Assembly (NCBI RefSeq): GCF_000017205.1
Contig: NC_009656.1
Coordinates: 434,001-498,000, forward strand
DNA: 64,000 nt
Source of the DNA: Pseudomonas paraeruginosa PA7
GTDB lineage: Bacteria; Pseudomonadota; Gammaproteobacteria; Pseudomonadales; Pseudomonadaceae
Direction: 5' to 3'
The notes below the pieces were generated by a model. The model did not search any database, was not told the origin of the DNA, and was given only the letters and a program-made list of their open reading frames with translations. The translations under genes were made by a program, and so were the position numbers. Of the stretch, positions 18,731 to 28,189 are shown one piece after another (position 1 is the first letter of the stretch; each line of letters starts with the position of its first letter).

Positions 18731-19204
18731 TCAGAGGGTGATCAGCTGCGCCTCGACCTTCTTCCCCGCCACTTCCAGCACGCCGATCCCGATCGGCAAG
18801 CTGAAGCGCCGCGGCCCGGCGCTGCCCGGGTTGAGGTAGAGCACGCCGTCGCGCTCCTCCTTCAACGGTTTGTGCGAGTGGCCGGCGACCACCACGTCGA
18901 TGCCTTCGGCGGCCGGGTCGAGGTCGAGTCGCTTGAGATCGTGCAGCACGTACAGGGTCAACCGGCCGATCTTCAGCAGCAGGCGCTCGGGAATGTCCGC
19001 CGCCCAGTCCTGGGTGTCGTTGTTGCCACGGACCACCGAGAGCGGCGCCAGGCGCTCCAGCTCGGCGAGGATTTCCGGCTTGCCGATGTCGCCGGCGTGG
19101 ATCAGCTGGTCGCAGCCGCGCAACCGTTCCAGCGCCTCGGGCCGGAGCAGGCCATGGGTGTCGGCGATCAGGCCGATGCGCAACGGGCGGCGGGACTGGG
19201 GCAT
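18731..19204 (-). CDS. YfcE/MJ0936-type metallophosphoesterase
   Basis: 157 residues from the ATG at 19204. The calcineurin-like metal sites are present in order: IADTHG, HAGDIG, VRGNND, VAGHSHKP and LNPGSAG, the full pattern of YfcE-type phosphodiesterases that act on small phosphodiesters in the cytosol. The frame is open to 19345 and contains earlier ATGs at 19249 and 19267; none has a good ribosome site, so the start is uncertain by up to 21 residues. Its 3' end faces folA. Confidence 0.85.
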   Translation of the reverse strand: MPQSRRPLRIGLIADTHGLLRPEALERLRGCDQLIHAGDIGKPEILAELERLAPLSVVRGNNDTQDWAADIPERLLLKIGRLTLYVLHDLKRLDLDPAAEGIDVVVAGHSHKPLKEERDGVLYLNPGSAGPRRFSLPIGIGVLEVAGKKVEAQLITL

Positions 19205-19341
19205 GGGCGCGGGTCCGGGTTGCGGGACGGAAGAGGGGCCGATGGACATGGCCCTGCCGTCGATCATACCCAACCATTGGCCGGGTAAGAAAACCCTGTC
19301 GGCGAAAACCGCGACGCCACCCGGAGGTGGCGCCGCGCGTA

Positions 19342-20727
19342 TCACTGTTCGGCTCTCTGGGCCGGGCTTTCCGGCAGGAACCAGTTCAGCAGCAGGGCGC
19401 AGATGCCGCCGGTGGCGACCCCTGATTCCAGCACGTTGCGCAGCGCCGCCGGCATGTGCGCGAGGAACTCAGGCACCTGCGACACACCAAGGCCCAGGGC
19501 CAGGGACACGGCGATGATCAGCAGGGCGCGACGGTCCAGCTGGATACCGGCGAGGATGTTGATGCCCGAGGCGGCCACCGCGCCGAACATCACCATCGCC
19601 GCGCCGCCCAGCACCGGCTCCGGCACCGCCTGGATGACCCCGGCGACGCTCGGGAACAGGCCGAGCAGGACCAGCATGGCGGCGATCCACAGGCCGATGT
19701 AGCGGCTGGCCACGCCGGTGAGCTGGATCACTCCGTTGTTCTGGGCGAACACCGAGCTGGGGAAGGTATTGAAGATACCGGCAAGGAACGAGTTGGCGCC
19801 GTTCACCAGCACGCCGCCCTTGATCCGCTGCATCCACAGCGGGCCTTCCACCGGCTGCTTCGACACCTTGCTGGTGGCGGTGACGTCGCCGATGGCTTCC
19901 AGGGAGGTGACCAGGTAGATCACCAGCATCGGGATGAACAGCGGCCAGGAGAAGTCCAGGCCGAAGTGCAGCGGGGTCGGTACCTGGAACAGCTCGGCCT
20001 GGTGCATGCCGGTGAAGTCCAGGCGACCGAGGTAGCCGGCCAGCGCGTAGCCGACGGCCAGGGCGATAACGATGGCGCAGCTGCGCATCCATACCACCGG
20101 GATGCGGTTGAGCACCACGATGATGCCCAGCACCACGCCGGACAGCAGCAGGTTCTCGCCGTTGGCGAAGGTACCGTCGGACATCGCCGAGAAGCCGCCG
20201 CCCATGCTGATCAGACCGACCTTGATCAGGGTCAGGCCGATCATCAGCACGACGATGCCGGTCACCAGCGGCGTGATCAACCGCTTGACGAACGGCAGTA
20301 TGCGCGAGATGCCCATCTCGACGAAGGAGCCGGCGATGACCACGCCGAAGATCGCCGCCATCACGCTTTCCACCGGCGTGCCCTGCTTGACCATCAGCGC
20401 CCCGCCGGCGATCAGCGGGCCGACGAAGTTGAAGCTGGTGCCCTGGACGATCAGCAGTCCGGCGCCGAACGGGCCGAAGCGCTTGCACTGGACGAAGGTG
20501 GCGATGCCGGAGATCACCAGCGACATCGACACGATCAGGTTGGTGTCGCGCGGCGATACGCCCAGCGCCTGGCAGATCAGCAGGCCGGGGGTGACGATCG
20601 GCACGATGATCGCCAGCAGATGCTGGAGGGCGGCGAGCAGGGCGATGGGAGCGCTGGGACGGTCGTCCAGGCCGTAGACCAGGTCGTTGCGGGGGCTGGC
20701 GTCCGACGGGCTTTGCAGGGAACTCAT
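19342..20727 (-). CDS. NCS2-family purine/xanthine permease
   Basis: 461 residues with about 14 hydrophobic segments. NCS2 features include the QHLLAIIVPIVTPGLLICQALG start, the QGTSFNFVGP block with the transport motif, and SLEAIGDVTATS followed by NTFPSSVFAQNNGVIQLTGVASR. It probably brings xanthine or urate into the cell with protons; exact substrate not settled by sequence. It lies downstream of ilvD on the same strand but behind a terminator, so it is likely transcribed separately. Confidence 0.88.
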   Translation of the reverse strand: MSSLQSPSDASPRNDLVYGLDDRPSAPIALLAALQHLLAIIVPIVTPGLLICQALGVSPRDTNLIVSMSLVISGIATFVQCKRFGPFGAGLLIVQGTSFNFVGPLIAGGALMVKQGTPVESVMAAIFGVVIAGSFVEMGISRILPFVKRLITPLVTGIVVLMIGLTLIKVGLISMGGGFSAMSDGTFANGENLLLSGVVLGIIVVLNRIPVVWMRSCAIVIALAVGYALAGYLGRLDFTGMHQAELFQVPTPLHFGLDFSWPLFIPMLVIYLVTSLEAIGDVTATSKVSKQPVEGPLWMQRIKGGVLVNGANSFLAGIFNTFPSSVFAQNNGVIQLTGVASRYIGLWIAAMLVLLGLFPSVAGVIQAVPEPVLGGAAMVMFGAVAASGINILAGIQLDRRALLIIAVSLALGLGVSQVPEFLAHMPAALRNVLESGVATGGICALLLNWFLPESPAQRAEQ

Positions 20728-20807
20728 GGTGGCGGTCCGGGGAAAAAGAGCGCGATTTTACTGGGCGAACGCGGTCTCGCCCAGGCCTGGCTGGGCCGCA
20801 TGTCGGT

Positions 20808-20830
20808 GGATAACGCGTCATGCGCCCTAC
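20808..20830. repeat. Partial copy of the intergenic repeat
   Basis: GGATAACGCGTCATGCGCCCTAC matches, on the minus strand, the GTAGGGCG...TATCC outline of the repeat at 20851-20882. The two lie head to head in the gap between the permease and ilvD. Confidence 0.45.
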
Positions 20831-20850
20831 GGCTGGAACGTGGGTGAGCG

Positions 20851-20882
20851 GTAGGGCGGATAACCGCTTGCGGTTATCCGCC
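20851..20882. repeat. Intergenic palindromic repeat
   Basis: GTAGGGCGGATAACCGC...GCGGTTATCCGCC forms a near-perfect hairpin (GGCGGATAACCGC with GCGGTTATCCGCC). It shares its outline with the copies at 10271-10299 and 23076-23107. It may protect transcript ends or be a REP-like element. Confidence 0.6.
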
Positions 20883-20906
20883 ATTCGGCGTGCGCACGGG
20901 CGGATG

Positions 20907-20936
20907 AAAAAGCCCGGCGCGGGACCGGGCTTTTTT
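20907..20936 (-). terminator. Rho-independent terminator after ilvD
   Basis: AAAAAGCCCGG-CGCGGGA-CCGGGCTTTTTT: a GC-rich stem flanked by an A-run and a T-run, so it can work in both directions. It lies 15 bases past the ilvD stop on the minus strand. Confidence 0.85.
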
Positions 20937-20950
20937 CGTCGCGGGACGAT

Positions 20951-22789
20951 TCAGCCGTCCAGCAGCGCCTTGTTGCGTACCGCGCCCTTGTCGGCGCTGG
21001 TGGCGAGCAGGGCGTAGGCCTTGAGCGCGGTGCTGACGCGACGGGCGCGCGGCGCGGCCGGCTTCCACCCCTTCCTGTCCTGTTCGGCGCGGCGGGCGGC
21101 GAGTTCTTCGTCGCTGACCAGCAGGTTGATCGAGCGATTGGGAATGTCGATCAGCACCTTGTCGCCGTCCTGCACCAGGCCGATGGCGCCGCCAGCGGCG
21201 GCTTCCGGGGAGGCATGGCCGATGGACAGGCCCGAAGTACCGCCGGAGAAGCGTCCGTCGGTGAGCAGGGCGCACTGCTTGCCCAGGCCCTTGGACTTCA
21301 GGTAGCTGGTCGGATAGAGCATTTCCTGCATGCCCGGCCCGCCCTTCGGCCCTTCGTAGCGGATGATCACGATGTCGCCGGCCTTCACCTCGTCGCCGAG
21401 GATGCCTTTCACCGCGGCGTCCTGGCTTTCGAAGATCTTCGCGCGGCCTTCGAACACGTGGATCGACTCGTCGACCCCGGCGGTCTTCACCACGCAGCCG
21501 TCGAGGGCGATGTTGCCGTAGAGCACGGCCAGCCCGCCTTCCTTGGAATAGGCATGCTCGACGCTGCGGATGCAGCCCTCGGCGCGGTCGTCGTCCAGGC
21601 TCGGCCAGCGGGTGTTCTGGCTGAACGCGGTCTGGGTCGGGATGCCCGCCGGACCGGCCTTGAAGAAGGTGTGCACGGCTTCGTCGCGGGTCTGGGTGAT
21701 GTCCCACCGGGCGATGGCGTCGGCCATGCTCGGGCTGTGCACGGTGGCGACGTCGGTATGCAGCAGTCCGCCACGGGCCAGTTCGCCGAGGATGGAGAAG
21801 ATGCCGCCGGCGCGATGCACGTCTTCCATGTGGTACTTCTGGATGTTCGGCGCCACCTTGCACAGTTGCGGCACCTTGCGCGACAGGCGGTCGATGTCGC
21901 GCAGGTCGAACGGCACCTCGGCCTCCTGGGCGGCGGCCAGCAGGTGCAGGATGGTGTTGGTCGAGCCGCCCATGGCGATGTCCAGGGTCATGGCGTTCTC
22001 GAAGGCCTTGAAGTTGGCGATATTGCGCGGCAGCACGCTGTCGTCGCCTTCGCCGTAGTAGCGCTGGCAGAGTTCCACGGCCAGGCGCCCGGCGCGCAGG
22101 AACAACTGCTCGCGGTCTGCGTGGGTGGCCAGGGTCGAGCCGTTGCCCGGGAGCGACAGGCCGAGGGCCTCGGTCAGGCAGTTCATCGAGTTGGCGGTGA
22201 ACATGCCGGAGCAGGAGCCGCAGGTCGGGCAGGCGCTGCGCTCGTACTCGGCGACCTTTTCGTCGGAGCAGGAGTCGTCGGCGGCCACCACCATGGCGTC
22301 GACCAGGTCCAGGCCGTGGCTGGCCAGCTTGGTCTTGCCGGCCTCCATCGGCCCGCCGGAGACGAACACTACCGGGATGTTCAGGCGCAGCGCGGCCATC
22401 AGCATGCCGGGGGTGATCTTGTCGCAGTTGGAGATGCAGACGATGGCGTCGGCGCAGTGGGCGTTGACCATGTACTCCACGGAGTCGGCAATGATCTCCC
22501 GGCTCGGCAGCGAATAGAGCATGCCGTCGTGGCCCATGGCGATGCCGTCGTCGACGGCGATGGTGTTGAATTCCTTGGCCACGCCGCCGGCCTTCTCGAT
22601 CTCGCGGGCGACCAGCTGGCCGAGGTCCTTCAGGTGCACGTGGCCGGGCACGAACTGGGTGAAGGAGTTGGCGATGGCGATGATCGGCTTCTTGAAGTCT
22701 TCGTCCTTCATCCCGGTGGCGCGCCAGAGGGCGCGGGCGCCGGCCATGTTGCGGCCGTGGGTGGAGGTTTTCGAACGGTAATCGGGCAT
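20951..22789 (-). CDS. ilvD: Dihydroxy-acid dehydratase
   Basis: 612 residues. It dehydrates dihydroxy acids to 2-keto acids in isoleucine and valine synthesis and carries an iron-sulfur cluster. Signatures seen are [41 protein letters not shown] and [15 protein letters not shown]-type C-terminal motif (here [20 protein letters not shown]). The cluster cysteines are all present. ATG start at 22787-22789 with GGAAATC upstream. Confidence 0.97.
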   Translation of the reverse strand: MPDYRSKTSTHGRNMAGARALWRATGMKDEDFKKPIIAIANSFTQFVPGHVHLKDLGQLVAREIEKAGGVAKEFNTIAVDDGIAMGHDGMLYSLPSREIIADSVEYMVNAHCADAIVCISNCDKITPGMLMAALRLNIPVVFVSGGPMEAGKTKLASHGLDLVDAMVVAADDSCSDEKVAEYERSACPTCGSCSGMFTANSMNCLTEALGLSLPGNGSTLATHADREQLFLRAGRLAVELCQRYYGEGDDSVLPRNIANFKAFENAMTLDIAMGGSTNTILHLLAAAQEAEVPFDLRDIDRLSRKVPQLCKVAPNIQKYHMEDVHRAGGIFSILGELARGGLLHTDVATVHSPSMADAIARWDITQTRDEAVHTFFKAGPAGIPTQTAFSQNTRWPSLDDDRAEGCIRSVEHAYSKEGGLAVLYGNIALDGCVVKTAGVDESIHVFEGRAKIFESQDAAVKGILGDEVKAGDIVIIRYEGPKGGPGMQEMLYPTSYLKSKGLGKQCALLTDGRFSGGTSGLSIGHASPEAAAGGAIGLVQDGDKVLIDIPNRSINLLVSDEELAARRAEQDRKGWKPAAPRARRVSTALKAYALLATSADKGAVRNKALLDG

Positions 22790-23075
22790 GACGATTTCCT
22801 GCGGCTAATCAGGTTCGGGTTATGACTGTATCGTGAGCGTCGAGGGAACCGGATGCAAACGGGGAATAGCCGAGTGTACGGAGTTGGCCGGGGTCTGAAT
22901 GGGGTCACCATTGGCGACGGCCTGGGCTCACTGCCCGCCGGGGGATGATTGGCGAGGAATGCCCGGATTCTAAGCCCAGAGCGGGCGAATGGGGAAGGCT
23001 GGCGGTCGGCGGAACGGCGCGTCGCGACCGGGCTGGCGTCTTGCGCCGCCCGTCGCGCCATGAGCTGCGCTGGCT
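22790..23075. other. Intergenic leader between ilvD and rlmI (no gene seen)
   Basis: About 290 bases that should hold the ilvD promoter (minus strand). I saw no convincing leader peptide, riboswitch fold or terminator. Short open frames here lack ribosome sites and have shadow-type composition. A dispersed repeat follows at 23076. Confidence 0.5.
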
Positions 23076-23107
23076 GTAGGGCGGATGAGCGCAGGCGCAC
23101 ATCCGCC
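23076..23107. repeat. Intergenic palindromic repeat
   Basis: GTAGGGCGGATGAGCGCAGGCGCACATCCGCC: imperfect hairpin of the same type as the copy at 20851-20882, with the same first 11 bases. It ends 10 bases from the stop codon of the methyltransferase gene. Confidence 0.55.
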
Positions 23108-23116
23108 GGGACGGGC

Positions 23117-24313
23117 TCAGCCGTTGGGCAGCAAGCGGCAGGTCAGGCTCTTGATGTAGCGGGTTTCCGGGATCGCCAGGTGCACCGGGTGATCGGGGCC
23201 CTGGCCGCCGCGCTCGAGCAGCTGGATGTTGCGGTCGAGATGGCGGGCGCTGCCGATCAGGATGTCCTGCAGGTCGTTCTCGGGCAGGTGCATCGAGCAG
23301 GAGGCGCTGACCAGGATGCCGTCCTTGCTCAGCAGGCGCATGGCCTGTTCGTTGAGACGGCGGTAGGCGGCCTCGCCGTTCTTCAGGTCCTTCTTGCGCT
23401 TGATGAAGGCCGGCGGGTCGGCGATCACCACGTCGAAGCGCTCGTCGGCGGCCTTCAGCTCACGCAGCGCCTCGAACACGTCGCCCTCGACGCAGGCGAC
23501 CTTCTCCGCCACGCCGTTCAGCGCCGCGTTGCGCTCGACGCCGTCGAGGGCGAAGGCGGACGCGTCCACGCACATCACTTCGCTGGCGCCGAAGGCGGCG
23601 GCCTGGATGCCCCAGCCTCCGATATAGCTGAACAGGTCGAGGACCCGCTTGCCCTGTACGTAGGGCGCCAGGCGCGCGCGGTTCATGCGGTGGTCGTAGA
23701 ACCAGCCGGTCTTCTGCCCGGCCAGCACCGGCGCCTCGAACCTCACGCCGTTCTCTTCCAGGGCGACCCACTCCGGCACCTCGCCGTAGGCGTTGGCCAC
23801 GTAGCGCTCCAGGCCCTCGGCGTCGCGCGCGCTGGAGTCGTTCTTCCAGAGCACGGCGGCAGGCTTGAGCACCTGCAGCAGGGCGGCGAGCACCTCGTCC
23901 TTGCGCAGTTCCATGGCGGCGGAAGCCAGTTGCACCACCAGCACGTCGCCGAAGCGGTCGACCACCAGGCCGGGCAGCAGGTCGGAATCACCGTAGACCA
24001 GCCGGTAGAACGGCTTGTCGAAAAGCCGCTCGCGCAGGCTGAGGGCGATGTTGATGCGATGAACCAGCAGCGACTTGTCCAGAACGTGCTTGGTATCGCG
24101 GGAAATGAGGCGGCCGCAGATGAGATTGTTCGGGCTCAGCGCGACGACTCCCAGCGGCTTGCCGTTGGCCATTTCCAGCACGGCCTGGTCGCCGGCGGCG
24201 AAGGCGTTCAGTGGCGTCGCGGCGACATCCACCTCGTTGCTGTAGACCCACAGGTGGCCGGCGCGCAGGCGGCGCTCGGCGTTGGCTTTGAGACGCAAGC
24301 TGGGCAGGGTCAT
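23117..24313 (-). CDS. rlmI: RlmI-type class I SAM-dependent rRNA methyltransferase
   Basis: 398 residues. An N-terminal PUA domain (LKANAERRLRAGHLWVYSNEV, residues ~8-80) is followed by a Rossmann methyltransferase domain. The SAM loop is VLDLFSYIGGWGIQAA and the catalytic-region motif is VIADPPAF with a later SASCSMHL cysteine. This architecture fits the 23S rRNA m5C methyltransferase RlmI (YccW), acting in ribosome maturation. Length agrees with the family. The exact target base cannot be read from sequence. Confidence 0.85.
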   Translation of the reverse strand: MTLPSLRLKANAERRLRAGHLWVYSNEVDVAATPLNAFAAGDQAVLEMANGKPLGVVALSPNNLICGRLISRDTKHVLDKSLLVHRINIALSLRERLFDKPFYRLVYGDSDLLPGLVVDRFGDVLVVQLASAAMELRKDEVLAALLQVLKPAAVLWKNDSSARDAEGLERYVANAYGEVPEWVALEENGVRFEAPVLAGQKTGWFYDHRMNRARLAPYVQGKRVLDLFSYIGGWGIQAAAFGASEVMCVDASAFALDGVERNAALNGVAEKVACVEGDVFEALRELKAADERFDVVIADPPAFIKRKKDLKNGEAAYRRLNEQAMRLLSKDGILVSASCSMHLPENDLQDILIGSARHLDRNIQLLERGGQGPDHPVHLAIPETRYIKSLTCRLLPNG

Positions 24314-24385
24314 GGGAAAGGCTCCGGCAAAAGAGCGCGATTATAGCGCAGCGACGGGGTTCGCCGCTGCGCGAACGCGAGCCGT

Positions 24386-24925
24386 TCAGCCGGCGAGGAT
24401 GTCGATGAAGCGACGGCTGAAGGCGGGGATGTCGTCGGGTTTGCGGCTGCTGACCAGCTTGCCGTCCACCGCGACTTCCTGGTCCACCCAGTGGCCGCCG
24501 GCATTGTTGATGTCGTCCTTGAGCGACGGCCAACTGGTCAGGGTACGGCCCTGCACCAGGCCGGCGGAGATCAGCAGCCAGGCGCCGTGGCAGAACACCG
24601 CCACCGGCTTGCTCGCCTGCTCGGCGCGGATCACCAGTTCCTGGGCCTTGGCCAGGCTGCGGATCTGGTCGGAATTGACCACCCCTCCGGGCAGCAGCAG
24701 GGCGTCGTAGTCGTCCAGGCTGGCGTCTTCGAAGGTGCCGTCGACGCGGAAGGCGTCGGCTGGCTGGTGATGGTTCCAGCCGCGCACCTCGCCGCTCTTG
24801 TCGGAAAGAATCCTTACCGTGGCGCCGGCGTCTTCCAGGGCCTTTTTCGGACCGGTCAGTTCGACCTGTTCGAAACCGTCGGTCACCAGGGCGGCGACGA
24901 CCTTGCCGTGCAGGGATTGGGTCAT
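24386..24925 (-). CDS. pfpI: PfpI/DJ-1 family protein (PfpI)
   Basis: 179 residues. The nucleophile elbow is VAVFCHGAW (Cys112), with the usual acidic residue early in the protein (GFEQVELTGP) and LLLPGGVVN. PfpI/YhbO-type proteins protect against stress and glycation damage and are often annotated as intracellular proteases. The frame is open upstream, but MTQSLHGKVVAAL at 24923-24925 is the family start. It lies 72 bases from rlmI on the same strand. Confidence 0.9.
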   Translation of the reverse strand: MTQSLHGKVVAALVTDGFEQVELTGPKKALEDAGATVRILSDKSGEVRGWNHHQPADAFRVDGTFEDASLDDYDALLLPGGVVNSDQIRSLAKAQELVIRAEQASKPVAVFCHGAWLLISAGLVQGRTLTSWPSLKDDINNAGGHWVDQEVAVDGKLVSSRKPDDIPAFSRRFIDILAG

Positions 24926-25087
24926 GGCGTGTCTCCCGATATCAGAAGGGGTATTCATTCCGACCCTGGCGGCTGCGGGAAAAGTTCCATGTCCGTTGCC
25001 TGGCGCCGCTTTTCCGGCAGAAGCCCGCCCCATGGCGGGGTTCTCCGGGTAAACTGCGCGCACCGTCAACTTTCGCCTTCGCCCCTC

Positions 25088-25966
25088 ATGGTCCAAGAAC
25101 TCACCGCCGAGCAGATCCGCCAGGCCCTGCAAGGCATCAGCGTGCCGCCGCAACCCCAGATCATGGTCGACCTGCAGATGGAGCAGGTCATGCCCAATCC
25201 GGACCTGAAGAACATCGCCAGGCTGATCAGCCAGGACCCGGGCCTTTCCGGCGCCCTGCTGAAGCTGGTGAACTCGCCGTTCTTCGGCCTGGCCAACCGC
25301 ATCACTTCGATCCAGCGCGCGGTGAACCTGCTGGGCAGCCGCTCGGTGATCAACCTGATCAACGCCCAGTCGATCAAGGGCGAGATGAGCGACGACACCA
25401 TCGTCACCCTCAACCGTTTCTGGGACACCGCCCAGGACGTGGCCATGAGCTGCCTGAGCCTGGCCAAGCGGATCGGCTACGAATCGGTGGACGAGGCCTA
25501 CGCCCTCGGCCTGTTCCACAACTGCGGCATTCCGCTGATGCTCAAGCGCTTCCCGCACTACATGGCGGTGCTGGAAGAGGCCTACGCCGCGGCCAGCGAC
25601 GAACGCCGGGTGGTGGACACCGAGAACCGCGTGCTGAACACCAACCACGCGGTGGTCGGCTACTACACGGCGCGCTCCTGGCGCCTGCCGGAGCACGTCT
25701 GCGAAGCGATTGCCAACCACCACAACGCGTTGTCGATCTTCGGCGACGAGTCGGCACGCGACACCCAGCTGAAGAACCTGCTGGCGATCCTGAAGATGGC
25801 CGAGCACATCTGCGGCTCGCACCGGATTCTCGGCAACCAGCCGGAAGACCACGAGTGGAACAGCATCGGCGCGCTGGTGCTGGACTACGTCGGTCTCACC
25901 GACTATGACTTCGAGAACCTCAAAAGCTCGATCCTCGAGCTGGGCGTCGGCCAGGGCAGCTACTGA
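25088..25966 (+). CDS. HDOD-domain signalling protein
   Basis: 292 residues. Most of the length is an HDOD domain: LPPQPQIMVDLQ-type entry (VPPQPQIMVDLQMEQ), LISQDPGLSGALLKLVNSPFF and IQRAVNLLGSRSVINLI. These degenerate HD-domain proteins have lost phosphohydrolase metal ligands and usually act as scaffolds in signalling. The ATG at 25088 is the only start that fits this N-terminus. It is divergent from pfpI across a 160-base gap. No output domain is attached. Confidence 0.85.
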   Translation: MVQELTAEQIRQALQGISVPPQPQIMVDLQMEQVMPNPDLKNIARLISQDPGLSGALLKLVNSPFFGLANRITSIQRAVNLLGSRSVINLINAQSIKGEMSDDTIVTLNRFWDTAQDVAMSCLSLAKRIGYESVDEAYALGLFHNCGIPLMLKRFPHYMAVLEEAYAAASDERRVVDTENRVLNTNHAVVGYYTARSWRLPEHVCEAIANHHNALSIFGDESARDTQLKNLLAILKMAEHICGSHRILGNQPEDHEWNSIGALVLDYVGLTDYDFENLKSSILELGVGQGSY

Positions 25967-26024
25967 CTGGTCGCGCCGCGGCGCTTCCTGCTAAGGTGCG
26001 GCGGTCAACCGGATTGCTGCCGCC

Positions 26025-26837
26025 ATGCCTGAACTACCCGAAGTCGAAACCACCCGCCGGGGCATCGCCCCCTACCTCGAAGGCCAGCGCGTCGAGCGCG
26101 TCATCGTGCGCGAGCGGCGCCTGCGCTGGCCGATCCCCGAAGACCTGGACGTGCGCCTGTCCGGACAACGCATCGTCAGCGTCGAGCGGCGCGCCAAGTA
26201 CCTGCTGCTGGGCGCCGAGGCCGGCACCCTGATCAGCCACCTCGGCATGTCCGGCAGCCTGCGGCTGGTCGAGAGCGGCACCCCGGCCAGCCGCCACGAG
26301 CACGTCGACATCGAGCTGGCCTCCGGGATGTCCCTGCGCTACACCGACCCGCGGCGCTTCGGCGCGATGCTCTGGAGCCTGGCTCCGCTGGAGCACGAAC
26401 TGCTGCGCAACCTCGGTCCGGAACCCTTGACCGATGCCTTCGCCGGCCAGCGCCTGTTCGAGCTGTCGCGTGGACGGAGCATGGCGGTCAAACCGTTCAT
26501 CATGGACAACGCGGTGGTGGTCGGGGTCGGCAACATCTACGCCAGCGAAGCGCTGTTCGCCGCCGGCATCGACCCGCGCAAGCCCGCCGGGAGCATCTCC
26601 AAGGCGCGCTACCTGCGCCTGGCCGAGGAGATCAAGCGGATCCTGGCGATCGCCATCGAGCGCGGCGGCACCACCCTGCGCGATTTCGTCGGCGGCGACG
26701 GCCAGCCCGGTTACTTCCAGCAGGAATTGTTCGTCTACGGTCGTGGCGGGGAGTTCTGCAAGGTCTGCGGCAGCACCCTGCGCGAGATCCGGCTAGGCCA
26801 GCGCGCCAGCGTGTACTGCCCGCGCTGCCAACGCTGA
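26025..26837 (+). CDS. mutM: Formamidopyrimidine-DNA glycosylase MutM (Fpg)
   Basis: 270 residues. It removes 8-oxoguanine and formamidopyrimidines from DNA with beta,delta-lyase activity. The N-terminal PELPEVE follows the initiator Met, giving the catalytic Pro2 and Glu3. The helix-two-turn-helix region ([14 protein letters not shown]) and the C-terminal zinc finger with four cysteines (CKVCGSTL...YCPRCQR) are complete. Confidence 0.97.
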   Translation: MPELPEVETTRRGIAPYLEGQRVERVIVRERRLRWPIPEDLDVRLSGQRIVSVERRAKYLLLGAEAGTLISHLGMSGSLRLVESGTPASRHEHVDIELASGMSLRYTDPRRFGAMLWSLAPLEHELLRNLGPEPLTDAFAGQRLFELSRGRSMAVKPFIMDNAVVVGVGNIYASEALFAAGIDPRKPAGSISKARYLRLAEEIKRILAIAIERGGTTLRDFVGGDGQPGYFQQELFVYGRGGEFCKVCGSTLREIRLGQRASVYCPRCQR

Positions 26838-26913
26838 AACGCCGCGCAGCGCGTACTCTACCGCCAGAAGAAGGGCCGCCATGGTGAGCGGCCTGCCATA
26901 AGAAAGGTGCACG

Positions 26914-27492
26914 ATGTCCGGCAACTACCTGCCTCGCAATACCCTGGTCGAGTCGCTCGGCCATGCCATGCTGAAACTCTCCGGCTGGAAGATCGAGGGC
27001 CAATTGCCCGCGCTCGACAAGTTCGTGGTGATCGGCGCCCACCACACCTCGAACTGGGACTTCGTGGCCTTCCTCGCCGCCAAGTTCGTCCTGCGCCTGA
27101 ACGCCCGCTGGTTCGGCAAGCACACCCTGTTCAACGGCCCGCTGGGCGGACTGATGCGGCGCTGGGGCGGCATCCCGATCCAGCGCCATCTGAAGCTGAA
27201 TACCGTGGACCAGGCGATCCAGGCCTTCGGCGAGCACCGCGAGTTCATGCTGATCATCGCCCCGGAAGGCACGCGCAAGAAGGTCGACCGCTGGCGCATG
27301 GGCTTCTACCACATCGCCCGCGGCGCCGGCGTGCCGGTGGTGCCGGCGGCTCTGGACTACGAGAACCGGCGGATCGTCATCGGCGAACCCTTCTGGCCGA
27401 CCGGCAACGAGGACGCCGACCTGCGCGGCCTGATCGGCTTCTACCGGCCGTTCATCCCGAAAAAGCCGCACTACGCATTCCTCGGCGATTGA
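26914..27492 (+). CDS. PlsC-like lysophospholipid acyltransferase family protein
   Basis: 192 residues. Acyltransferase motif I is HHTSNWDF (HX4D, with the second His as first ligand), followed by a GGIPIQR block and motif III IIAPEGTRKKV (EGTR). It probably transfers an acyl chain to a lysophospholipid or related acceptor at the inner membrane. It is smaller than PlsC (~240 residues), so its acceptor may differ. AGAAAGG precedes the ATG. It follows mutM by 76 bases. Confidence 0.85.
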   Translation: MSGNYLPRNTLVESLGHAMLKLSGWKIEGQLPALDKFVVIGAHHTSNWDFVAFLAAKFVLRLNARWFGKHTLFNGPLGGLMRRWGGIPIQRHLKLNTVDQAIQAFGEHREFMLIIAPEGTRKKVDRWRMGFYHIARGAGVPVVPAALDYENRRIVIGEPFWPTGNEDADLRGLIGFYRPFIPKKPHYAFLGD

Positions 27493-27575
27493 AGGCGGTC
27501 ACGCTGGCACTACCCGCAGCGCTGTTATAGTTAGGCGATATCTGCCCAACCAAAAAACCAGAAAGGACCGCCTCC

Positions 27576-27920
27576 ATGAACCTGTTTCGCACCACCGCGC
27601 TCGTGCTGGCGCTGACCACCGGGCTGTCGTCGATGCCCGCGCTGGCGGATGCCGTACAGGAAAACGCCAGCGGCGACCCGATGTACACCGCCGACGCGCC
27701 ACCCGCGTACGCCATGATCGGCGACCTGCTCATCGCCCGTCCGTTCCTGATCGCCGCCACGGCCATCGGCGCCGTGGCCTTCGTGGTCAGCCTGCCGTTC
27801 ACCGCGGCCAGCGGCAGCGTTGGCAAGGCCGGGCAGGCGCTGGTGGTCGATCCGGGCAAGGAAGCCTTCGTCCGCTGCCTGGGCTGCACCACCAGCGGCT
27901 ACAACCACGACGAAAGCTGA
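27576..27920 (+). CDS. Small exported membrane protein
   Basis: 114 residues. A signal peptide ([24 protein letters not shown]) is followed by a second hydrophobic helix ([25 protein letters not shown]) and a C-terminal tail with two cysteines ([10 protein letters not shown]). Such proteins are sometimes labelled multidrug transporter in Pseudomonas, but it is far too small to be a transporter and I assign no function. AGAAAGGA precedes the ATG. A clear terminator follows. Confidence 0.75.
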   Translation: MNLFRTTALVLALTTGLSSMPALADAVQENASGDPMYTADAPPAYAMIGDLLIARPFLIAATAIGAVAFVVSLPFTAASGSVGKAGQALVVDPGKEAFVRCLGCTTSGYNHDES

Positions 27921-27934
27921 GTTTCCAGCGGGAT

Positions 27935-27965
27935 GAAAAAAAGCCGGTCATCGACCGGCTTTTTG
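27935..27965 (+). terminator. Rho-independent terminator
   Basis: AAAAAAAGCCGGTC-ATC-GACCGGCTTTTT, directly after the small exported protein gene. The stem AGCCGGTC/GACCGGCT is perfect and a T-run follows. Confidence 0.88.
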
Positions 27966-28189
27966 TTTTCTCGATGTATTGCAGGGGGCACGGAGATTGG
28001 GCTAAGTCTTTTCTTCCGCCACGGCAGGCGGCAGCTATAGCGCCGCATCGGCCGATGACAGATGTTCCGCACGGACCGTTCGCGGCACTTGATCGGACTC
28101 TCCGATGGTGACAGTGTCCTGCTGACCAGCAAGGTCACAAGGTCGACCAGGGGTGGCCGACCGGCTCAACCAAGATAAGGATTTCGCGT

